From Syntrophomonadaceae bacterium (lineage in GTDB: Bacteria; Bacillota; Dethiobacteria; DTU022), in NCBI GenBank assembly GCA_003558195.1, contig PWMM01000256.1:1-5453 (forward strand): a stretch of DNA of 5,453 nucleotides. The letters run 5' to 3'. A program made the translations under genes and the position numbers. The notes under the pieces were generated by a model that saw only the letters and a program-made list of their open reading frames with translations, ran no database searches and was not told the origin of the DNA. This document shows, in pieces, positions 1-5,453 of the stretch (position 1 is its first letter; each line of letters opens with the position of its first letter).

Positions 1-239
1 ACTTTGTGCTCAGCAAAATAACCGCTACCCAGGGTTCAGTGTTCGCCAACATGGTCACAGTAGTAGCGATTTTTGCTGGAGTGGTTTTTCGAGATGAAAT
101 TATTTTCTGGCATCATTTAGTTGGCACTGCCGCTATTCTTACCGGTGTGTGGGGTACTAACCGTTTTGCACCGTCAGTATTGGAAAGGAAGCGACAAAAA
201 CGCCTATCAGTTCAAACTAGCACCAGTACTGGTGATTAA
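1..239 (+). CDS. EamA/DMT-family transporter, C-terminal fragment (5' end outside window)
   Basis: This is the end of a drug/metabolite-transporter superfamily permease of the inner membrane. The reading frame is open to the left edge (codons from position 3: Phe, Val, Leu, Ser, Lys), so the GTG at 6 is not the start but an internal Val. About 78 residues are visible. They contain the two last membrane helices of an EamA repeat: a hydrophobic stretch ANMVTVVAIFAGVVF, the short acidic turn RDE that usually closes the penultimate helix, and the final helix with LVGTAAILTGVWG, matching the family pattern of a G-A-x-L-I-x-x-G last helix. A basic and Ser/Thr-rich cytoplasmic tail follows, ending at tandem stops TAA TGA. 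Substrate cannot be told; family members export amino acids, metabolites or drugs. It is convergent with the next gene, 38 bp away. Confidence 0.8.
   Translation, partial: FVLSKITATQGSVFANMVTVVAIFAGVVFRDEIIFWHHLVGTAAILTGVWGTNRFAPSVLERKRQKRLSVQTSTSTGD
221..234. repeat. 14-bp perfect palindrome at the 3' end of the transporter gene
   Basis: CACCAGTACTGGTG is a perfect inverted repeat within the last codons of the transporter gene. As RNA it could form a 5-bp stem with a 4-base loop. A T-rich stretch (245-250) follows only after about ten bases, so it is at best a weak terminator for the + strand gene. It may equally be chance or a protein site. Confidence 0.35.
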
Positions 240-277
240 TGATTATTTTTTAATGAAGCTGTTATTACCGTACACAA

Positions 278-1615
278 TTAATTCAGGTGCTTATTAACAA
301 AATTATCGAGCACTGTATGCAAGTTGAGTTCCCCTCGCTCTTTCAGGTTGTAGTGAACCCGGGTGTGGGGTTTGTTGATAGTGATGATCCGGCTCAGATC
401 TATAGGAGTACCAATAATCACAGCATCACAATCTACGGCATTAATTGTAGCTTCCAAATCTCGAAGCTGCTGTTCCCCGTATCCCATGGCCGGAAGAAGA
501 ACACCTATGTCCGGGTAGGTGCGGAAAGTATCTGCCAGTTTCCCCACCAGGTAGGGGCGTGGATCAACAATCTCTGAGGCATGCCAGCGCCCGGCCGCCA
601 CAGTTCCTGCTCCAAGTTTCATTTCACCATGAGTTAGAGTAGGTCCGTCTTCCACCACCAAAACTCGCTTGTTTTTTATCAACTCAGGTTTGTCTACAAT
701 GATGTTTGAGTCAGCTTTGATCACTAAGGCCTCGGGATTAGCAAGACGGATGTTTTCCTCCACCTCCTTAACAGATTTCAGTTCGGCACTGTCTACCTTA
801 TTGATTACAGCTACATCAGCGATTCTCAGGTTTACTTCACCCGGGTAATATGAAAGTTCATGACCCGGTCGGTGAGGATCAAAAACCGTTACAGCCAGGT
901 CCGGTTTATAAAAGGGAAAGTCATTATTGCCACCATCCCAAAGGATCACATCACAGCCGTCCGGGTCGTTTTCAGCTTCTCGCAATATACTCTCATAATC
1001 CACTCCGGCATAGATGACATTCCCTCTTACCACATGCGGTTCGTACTCTTCCATTTCTTCAATCGTGCAATCGTGAGTAAGCAGGTCTTTCAAGGCAGCA
1101 AAGCGCTGAACCCGCTGGGCCTCCAGGTTTCCATAAGGCATAGGGTGCCGCACAGCGATGACTTTGAATCCCCTGGCCATCAAGTCCTCAATAATTTTGC
1201 GGGCTGTCTGGCTTTTGCCACTACCGGTTCGAATAGCGCAAACAGAGATAACCGGTTTGGTACTTTTCAACATGGTGCCACGGGGACCCAGAAGTTTAAA
1301 ATCTGCACCCGCTGCATTTACCAGGGCACTTACAGCCATCACTTCATGATAGCTGACATCACTATAGGAAAAAACGCATTCGTCCACGCTGAACTTCTTG
1401 ATCAGTTCGACCAGTTTTTCCTGAGGATAAATAGGTATTCCTTCGGGATATAGCCTGCCGGCCAGTTCAGGGGGGTAGCGCCGATCGTCAATATCTGGAA
1501 TCTGGGCTGCTGTAAAAGCAACAACTTTATATAGTTCCTGGTTCCGGTAAACTGTATTGAAGTTATGAAAATCCCGTCCGGCAGCTCCGATAATAATCAG
1601 GCGTTTTTGTGGCAA
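278..1615 (-). CDS. Cyclic 2,3-diphosphoglycerate synthetase family protein / predicted P-loop GTPase (COG2403)
   Basis: This is a 445-residue soluble protein resembling the archaeal cyclic 2,3-diphosphoglycerate synthetase (about 460 residues in Methanothermus), which closes 2,3-bisphosphoglycerate into a cyclic anhydride using ATP. The N-terminus has a Rossmann-like strand and the family signature GAAGRDFHNFN (10-20). A phosphate-binding loop CAIRTGSGKS lies at 126-135, a Walker-B-like strand VILWDGG at 223-229, and an NKVD motif at 272-275, as in guanine-specific GTPases. The segment PTLTHGEMKLGAG (325-337) is typical of the family as I remember it. The start is TTG: an AGGAGG lies nine bases upstream and no ATG or GTG lies in frame nearby. 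The gene is separated from the tRNA upstream by a terminator, so it should have its own promoter, but none is convincing in 1616-1690. Bacterial homologues are mostly uncharacterised. Family membership is fairly sure; the reaction in this organism is not. Confidence 0.85.
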   Translation of the reverse strand: MPQKRLIIIGAAGRDFHNFNTVYRNQELYKVVAFTAAQIPDIDDRRYPPELAGRLYPEGIPIYPQEKLVELIKKFSVDECVFSYSDVSYHEVMAVSALVNAAGADFKLLGPRGTMLKSTKPVISVCAIRTGSGKSQTARKIIEDLMARGFKVIAVRHPMPYGNLEAQRVQRFAALKDLLTHDCTIEEMEEYEPHVVRGNVIYAGVDYESILREAENDPDGCDVILWDGGNNDFPFYKPDLAVTVFDPHRPGHELSYYPGEVNLRIADVAVINKVDSAELKSVKEVEENIRLANPEALVIKADSNIIVDKPELIKNKRVLVVEDGPTLTHGEMKLGAGTVAAGRWHASEIVDPRPYLVGKLADTFRTYPDIGVLLPAMGYGEQQLRDLEATINAVDCDAVIIGTPIDLSRIITINKPHTRVHYNLKERGELNLHTVLDNFVNKHLN

Positions 1616-1624
1616 TGAATATAG

Positions 1625-1630
1625 CCTCCT
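1625..1630 (-). promoter_or_regulatory. Shine-Dalgarno AGGAGG that decides a TTG start
   Basis: On the - strand this reads AGGAGG, a full match to the anti-Shine-Dalgarno core. It lies nine bases before the TTG at 1615-1613. With no in-frame ATG or GTG nearby, it supports TTG as the start of the COG2403 gene. Confidence 0.8.
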
Positions 1631-1690
1631 CTTAATTGTTCACTTGTAGCCTGTTAAGCTATTTTACTATTTATTGAAAGCTAGTTCCTG

Positions 1691-1727
1691 TAATAAAAAT
1701 CACCAGGCTTAGAAAACCCCGGTGATT
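1691..1727 (-). terminator. Intrinsic terminator downstream of tRNA-Val
   Basis: On the - strand, AATCACC (1727-1721) pairs with GGTGATT (1704-1698). The stem extends inward by a G-U pair (1720/1705) and two G-C pairs, giving ten pairs around a ten-base loop, followed by a T-rich run (TTTTTATTA). On the + strand the G-U pair becomes an A/C mismatch and no T-run follows, so the element is directional. It sits eleven bases past the tRNA CCA end and insulates the tRNA from the COG2403 gene. Confidence 0.85.
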
Positions 1728-1737
1728 GTATCTTTGA

Positions 1738-1812
1738 TGGTGGGGACGAGAGGTTTCGAACCTCCGACCTCTTGAATGTGAGTCAAGCGCTCTCCCGCTG
1801 AGCTACGTCCCC
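1738..1812 (-). tRNA. tRNA-Val (anticodon CAC), CCA encoded
   Basis: This is a complete 75-nt cloverleaf on the - strand. The acceptor stem is GGGGACG / CGTCCCC (seven Watson-Crick pairs), followed by T8 A9. The D arm is GCTC / GAGC with a seven-base loop. The anticodon arm is CTTGA / TCAAG around the loop CTCACAT, giving anticodon CAC, which reads the GUG valine codon. The variable loop has five bases (AGGTC). The T arm is GGAGG / CCTCT, with a G-U closing pair, and the loop is TTCGAAA. The discriminator is A (1741), followed by a genomically encoded CCA (1740-1738). All stems pair, so it should be functional. It stands alone between two protein genes, with a candidate promoter upstream and a terminator downstream. 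Confidence 0.96.
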
Positions 1813-1844
1813 TAACTTAAGCTTCATTTGAAAATCTTTTTTAA

Positions 1845-1874
1845 ATAATAGCACAGTATAACTAGTTTCAGCAA
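1845..1874 (-). promoter_or_regulatory. Candidate sigma-A promoter of tRNA-Val
   Basis: On the - strand, TTGCTG (1874-1869) and TATTAT (1850-1845) are separated by 18 bases, a reasonable match to TTGACA / TATAAT. Transcription would begin roughly 25-30 bases before the mature tRNA 5' end at 1812, leaving a short leader for RNase P. An overlapping TATACT (1860-1855 region) has no partner at -35. The rest of the 1813-1987 spacer shows no gene and no clear terminator for msrA. Confidence 0.4.
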
Positions 1875-1987
1875 AGACTTTTAATCCTTTTTTCTATGAT
1901 CGTCTTTAAGGGCATCAAATACTTCTTAAACATATTAATCAGTCTTAGGTTCAACTAGCCGGAACTGCTTTATTTAAGTATCCTTAC

Positions 1988-2821
1988 TTAATCATAAACT
2001 ACATCCTGTAAAATCTTTTTTACCTGGGGAGATAAACCGTACTCGTCAAGCTCTCTTTCCAGAATTTTGGGATCGCCGTAACCTCCGGCAATGCCATTCA
2101 GGCGGGCAGCTACCGTTGAATTTGTTAGATCTTCAATATCAGGATAATAGGTCTTTATTTCAAAGGCCAGCTGATCGGTGTTTTGCAGGTAGTACTTCTG
2201 ATGATAATCTTCCGCCAGGTAAAATTTATCCAGGGGTTGAATCTCGGTTTGCACTTTAATACCCTGCTCTTTTTCAACGATCTCCTTACTCTTTTGGGCA
2301 ATCTGCTTCTGGTTCTGGTCATGGTAAAGAATCATTGCCATGTATTGCCTGGACCAGGCCTTAGAAGACGGGTTATGGCTCACCCAAAATATATCAAGGA
2401 TTTCTTTATACGATATTAAGCGGGGATCGTAGTCGATTTGAAATACCTCTGTATGATCACCTAGCCGGTGGTAAGTGGGGTCTGGCAATGTCCCTCCGGC
2501 ATAACCGACACGAGTTCTATAAACACCTTCAATCTGCCCAAACTGGGCATCAGGGCCCCAGAATCATCCAAGAGCTAAAGTCGCAGTTTCCAGATTATCA
2601 GGCACCTTTTGATCCAATAGCGGCATTTCACTTTCAATATTCTTATTTTTTTGTTCCATAACTTGATAATCCTCTCCATCTTCATATTTTAAACCAGGAT
2701 CTTCTAACACATTATTGTCACAATCACGATCTACTCCTGCACAGCCAATCAGAGAAAAACAAACCGGTAGAAGTAAAACCAAAAAAACATAGTTTTTTAA
2801 TAAGCTCTTTCTAAACAGCAT
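1988..2821 (-). CDS. msrA: Selenocysteine-containing lipoprotein peptide methionine sulfoxide reductase A (UGA at 2566-2564 read as Sec)
   Basis: The product is predicted to reduce S-methionine sulfoxide in proteins on the outer face of the membrane. One frame gives 277 residues with a single internal UGA at codon 86. Residues 1-27 are a lipoprotein signal: basic start MLFRK, hydrophobic core, lipobox LIGC with Cys27 as the lipidated residue. An acidic linker (about 28-74) follows, then the MsrA domain: ETATLALG-U-FWG (78-89; usual form GCFWG), RVGYAGGT, PTYHRLGDHTEVF, the conserved RQY tyrosine, and a C-terminal AGGYGD region. The UGA is exactly at the catalytic Cys codon, and conserved MsrA sequence resumes in the same frame at once, so a frameshift or decayed gene is unlikely. 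No cysteine follows Sec86; the only extra mature one is Cys34 in the linker. The start is ATG with AAGGA seven bases upstream. It lies 49 bp after the ligase-like gene. A point-mutant pseudogene is the alternative, judged less likely because of the SECIS-like hairpin. Confidence 0.9.
2535..2549 (-). promoter_or_regulatory. Bacterial SECIS-like hairpin downstream of the msrA UGA
   Basis: On the - strand TGCCC-AGTTT-GGGCA forms a five-pair stem with a five-base apical loop. The loop carries G at its second position (2543). Nineteen bases separate the UGA (2566-2564) from the loop. Known bacterial SECIS elements lie within the coding region just after UGA, at roughly 16-37 bases, with a stem of at least about four pairs and a G among the first two loop bases; this fits. 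A competing pairing CTGGG (2561-2557) with CCCAG (2547-2543) is possible. Binding by SelB is inferred. Confidence 0.65.
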
Positions 2822-2870
2822 ATGTTATTCCTTTCCAGTTGCAACCAGCAATAACACTGTAAAAACAAAG

Positions 2871-5453
2871 CTAATTACCAGTAGCAATTTCAGAGAGCTC
2901 TTCTAAAGCTTGATCGTAATAAAAGTCATCTTGATCAACTTTTTCATAATATTGGACTGCTTTATCAGTATCTCCCATTAAATAATAAGCTCTACCGATT
3001 ACAAATGCCAGGGGCCCTATTTCTCCATAATACTCTTTCATAACCGATTCTATAATAATAATCTCGTTAAGGAAGCGTTCTGCTTGCGATTGCTCACCTT
3101 CTTGTAATAAAAACTCGGCAATTTGGAGCCGGGGAATGGCTGCTTGAAGATAGCTGCTTTCCATAAAGGGGCGTAGCTCTATCATTGAGTCAAGATACTC
3201 CAGTCCTTCTTCAAAATCTACATATTGCAGCAGCAAGTTGCCATACCGTGAAACGTAATTAGGGTTAAACGGTTCGAGTTCATAAGCTTTTCTGGCCAGA
3301 TCGAGCATCACTTCGACATCAGCAGGCGATTGGGTTCTTTGAAAGCGATCTTCAATTAACACATTTAAATTATGATAATTATCACTCCGGTAGGGATCAG
3401 TTCGCATAGCGCTTTGCATTTCTGCAATAGCTTGCTTATAATTACGCTGCTGCATATACTCCTGGGAGCGCCAGGTAGCATAAAGACCATGAATCAGGGC
3501 TAAATTATAAGCAAATAGAAATATTCCTGCAACCAAGCCAAAAATGCCTATATACAAACCCCGCTGGCTTAAATTAATCTTTTTCTTTCCTGGATCACCA
3601 AACCAATTAGCTTGATCTAAACTGCGGCCAGTTCCCAGTATTACAAAAAGAAAGATCCCTACAGCAACCAGTGAAAAATTCCAGTCAATAATACTATGAG
3701 CCCCAAGGGCTGCAGCAGGAATATAGGAAGCCGTCCAATACTGCCAGGTTTGGGAAGAAGCTTTTTTCATAACACAGTTTTTAATGAAAGCAGCGGTAAA
3801 GCTAATCCAAATCCCCGTGAAAGCAAGAAACCCAAAAATACCTGCTTCAATCCAAACCTGCAAAAAATGATTATGCACTTCAGTAGAATCATAGGGAAAT
3901 TCTTGATAGCTGCGATAGAGGGCGTTCCAACCTCCACCCCCGGCGCCAAAAATTGGATAATCCCTGATGATTTTAACTGCATCTACGTAAAAGTCAAGCC
4001 TGCGATCTAGATTCCGGTCAAGTGAATATGAAAATAAGCGATCATAAAAACGATCCGGTAAAACACGGTTAAAAGCAAAATTTAAACGGGTCGCTTGATC
4101 TTCGCTAACTAAAGTAACATTTCTAAAAGCCACGGAAGTTTCAGGCTCTAAATTATATAACTGAACGGTTATCCTTAAGGCGTCTTTGCCGGTTTTAAAT
4201 GTTAGTTCATCTATCTCCCAACTATCAGTTACTCCACCATGATGATCAGCAATTTCAACATCTACATAGCCTTTTCTTCCTTCAAGCACCCTAATGCCCC
4301 AAACATTACCATCTGCCATACTATCAGCTGATAAACCTGGTTCTGTCTTTACCTCCAGGTTTATCAGGTAGTCACTATCAGGAGTAACATTATTAATAAC
4401 CTGTTCAACCTGCTGCATTGCCTGCTCTTCAGGGTAGGCCTTTTCAAATTTAATGGGCCCACTGGCAGGGAGAATAACCGTAAGAATCAAAACAATTATA
4501 ACAGTTGCTACCACTCCACCAGCTAACGCCAGCCGGACTTTTTTGCTCCTGGAAAGATAAAGCTCTACCCCAAAACCAAGAACAACTGTTACCAGTATAG
4601 CCAAAAGTATCGCTAACCAGGCTTGAACAGGAGTAGCAGCCCGGAAAGCTGGATCAGCTACAAATGCCGCCGGCAAAGCCGCAATTGCAGTTACGGCCAG
4701 GTATAAGAAAGTGCGAAACCGCTGGCCTGGCGAGGAGACAATGATTAACAAAAGTGCCAGGGGAGGGAGTAATAACCAGGCCCCACGAGAAAAAGTAAGA
4801 ATAATTGTAATCAGCATTAAAACTGCCGGTATAAGATATAAAAGTTTAAACCATTTTTTCACCATCGGAGCAAGAGCCAACGCCAGCAGGTAAGCAGACA
4901 TTAGATAAGCGGCAGCTGTGTTTGCATAACCCATGGGAGAACCAATGCGATATGAAGTATAGGCTCCGGCAAACTGCCAGTAACCGGCAGCAGCTCCCAG
5001 GCTGGCAAGAGTTACAATAAATGCTGTGCCCAGGCAGAGATGAAGCAAAATATTCAAACCCGGTCCACTTTCCGCAGTATTTGCAGACCCTTCTAATTCA
5101 GGTTGGTTTTCTGACTCATTATTGCTAGAAAATACTTTAATAAAAGGCCATCGTAAGTGACGACATATTTCAATAGCTGCCAGGTAAATCACAATATAAG
5201 CCGCTATTTTTAACAGCTCATCCAGTGCATCTCGTTTGTGAACTGCAAAATAAAAAGAGACCAGGTATGACAAAAGTAAAATTATTAAACATAGATCGAG
5301 AGGAGATTCAATCAATCTTCCATCTTTCGTTACCAGGCGGAAAAGTCCCCAGATAATTAACAGGGCGAATATAACTGCTTTTGCCGCCAGCAGTTCACGG
5401 GGGAAAAATAATCCTCGCTCAAAAGGCCCAATCAATAGTAAGCCCGATACTAC
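2871..5453 (-). CDS. O-antigen ligase/Wzy-like polytopic membrane protein with inserted extracellular beta domain and C-terminal TPR repeats (5' end outside window)
   Basis: The frame is open to the right edge (VVSGLL precedes the TTG at 5435), so that TTG is not the start and a few to several N-terminal residues are missing. Numbered from 5435, there are about ten membrane helices in residues 14-323, including GSPMGYANTAAAYL (165-178) and TFSRGAW (214-220), both typical of Wzy_C/O-antigen ligase proteins. A roughly 200-residue extracytoplasmic segment follows. It includes a beta-rich stretch (about 355-445, ending SVAFRNVTLVSED) resembling carbohydrate-binding modules of the CBM4/9 type. The signature GAGGGGWNAL (497-506) and HNHFLQVWIEAG (521-532) follow, then GAHSIIDW (578-585) and more helices to about 648. 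The tail (about 651-850) holds around four TPR-like repeats, e.g. AYYLMGDTDKAVQYYEK. The family polymerises or transfers lipid-linked glycans. Without LPS the acceptor could be teichoic acid, capsule or protein; this is unknown. It is probably co-transcribed with msrA. Confidence 0.85.
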   Translation of the reverse strand, partial: VVSGLLLIGPFERGLFFPRELLAAKAVIFALLIIWGLFRLVTKDGRLIESPLDLCLIILLLSYLVSFYFAVHKRDALDELLKIAAYIVIYLAAIEICRHLRWPFIKVFSSNNESENQPELEGSANTAESGPGLNILLHLCLGTAFIVTLASLGAAAGYWQFAGAYTSYRIGSPMGYANTAAAYLMSAYLLALALAPMVKKWFKLLYLIPAVLMLITIILTFSRGAWLLLPPLALLLIIVSSPGQRFRTFLYLAVTAIAALPAAFVADPAFRAATPVQAWLAILLAILVTVVLGFGVELYLSRSKKVRLALAGGVVATVIIVLILTVILPASGPIKFEKAYPEEQAMQQVEQVINNVTPDSDYLINLEVKTEPGLSADSMADGNVWGIRVLEGRKGYVDVEIADHHGGVTDSWEIDELTFKTGKDALRITVQLYNLEPETSVAFRNVTLVSEDQATRLNFAFNRVLPDRFYDRLFSYSLDRNLDRRLDFYVDAVKIIRDYPIFGAGGGGWNALYRSYQEFPYDSTEVHNHFLQVWIEAGIFGFLAFTGIWISFTAAFIKNCVMKKASSQTWQYWTASYIPAAALGAHSIIDWNFSLVAVGIFLFVILGTGRSLDQANWFGDPGKKKINLSQRGLYIGIFGLVAGIFLFAYNLALIHGLYATWRSQEYMQQRNYKQAIAEMQSAMRTDPYRSDNYHNLNVLIEDRFQRTQSPADVEVMLDLARKAYELEPFNPNYVSRYGNLLLQYVDFEEGLEYLDSMIELRPFMESSYLQAAIPRLQIAEFLLQEGEQSQAERFLNEIIIIESVMKEYYGEIGPLAFVIGRAYYLMGDTDKAVQYYEKVDQDDFYYDQALEELSEIATGN

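Noticed and set aside
287..577. 96-codon open frame on the + strand
   Set aside because: It is antisense to the 3' part of the COG2403 gene with no family resemblance.
860..1453. 197-codon open frame on the + strand
   Set aside because: It is fully antisense to the COG2403 gene, has no recognisable domain or ribosome binding site, and its composition mirrors the coding strand opposite. It is a shadow.
1616..1690. Promoter for the COG2403 gene with -10 TAAAAT (1666-1661, - strand)
   Set aside because: No acceptable -35 hexamer occurs 16-18 bases upstream, so it was not called.
1873..1907. Inverted repeat AAAGAC / GTCTTT as an msrA terminator or operator
   Set aside because: Only six A/T-rich pairs span a 23-base loop, with no T-run in the right place. 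It probably arises by chance in the AT-rich spacer.
1988..2488. Separate 166-residue MsrA starting at TTG 2488
   Set aside because: The TTG is an internal Leu codon in the conserved GYAGGTLPDPTYH segment. Starting here would remove the active site; conserved MsrA sequence continues upstream to the UGA.
2564..2821. Separate 85-residue small lipoprotein
   Set aside because: It ends ETATLALG immediately before UGA-FWG, which is the N-terminal strand of MsrA. It is the first part of the Sec-containing gene.
3767..3982. 71-codon - strand frame inside the ligase-like gene
   Set aside because: It is an alternative-frame shadow overlapping the strongly supported Wzy_C signature region.

Overview
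The window most likely comes from an anaerobic, selenocysteine-using Gram-positive bacterium of the Clostridia type. This is inferred from strong AGGAGG-like ribosome binding sites, TTG starts, a CCA-encoding tRNA, a lipoprotein-type signal peptide and an in-frame UGA at a redox-active position. No single gene fixes the taxon.

Layout from left to right: (1) the 3' end of an EamA/DMT-type membrane transporter on the + strand, cut by the left edge; (2) on the - strand, convergent with it, a 445-aa P-loop protein of the cyclic 2,3-diphosphoglycerate synthetase / predicted GTPase family (COG2403), starting at TTG behind a strong Shine-Dalgarno; (3) a - strand tRNA-Val(CAC) with its own candidate promoter and a clear intrinsic terminator; (4) a - strand peptide methionine sulfoxide reductase A (msrA) at 1988-2821; (5) a large - strand O-antigen ligase-like polytopic membrane protein with a TPR tail, whose 5' end lies beyond the right edge.

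The main result is in (4). Naive gene calling splits this locus into an 85-aa lipoprotein-like ORF and a headless 166-aa MsrA fragment. Read in one frame they form a single 277-residue protein. The only interruption is a UGA exactly where MsrA carries its catalytic cysteine (GCFWG becomes G-UGA-FWG). A short hairpin follows the UGA with the spacing and loop guanine expected of a bacterial SECIS element. The gene therefore most plausibly encodes a selenocysteine-containing, lipid-anchored, extracytoplasmic MsrA. It has no cysteine after the Sec residue.

The ligase-like gene and msrA are 49 bp apart on the same strand with no visible terminator, so they are probably co-transcribed. Together they suggest a cell-envelope module of surface glycan assembly plus surface protein repair, though the functional link is inference. 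The tRNA and the COG2403 gene appear to be separate transcription units.
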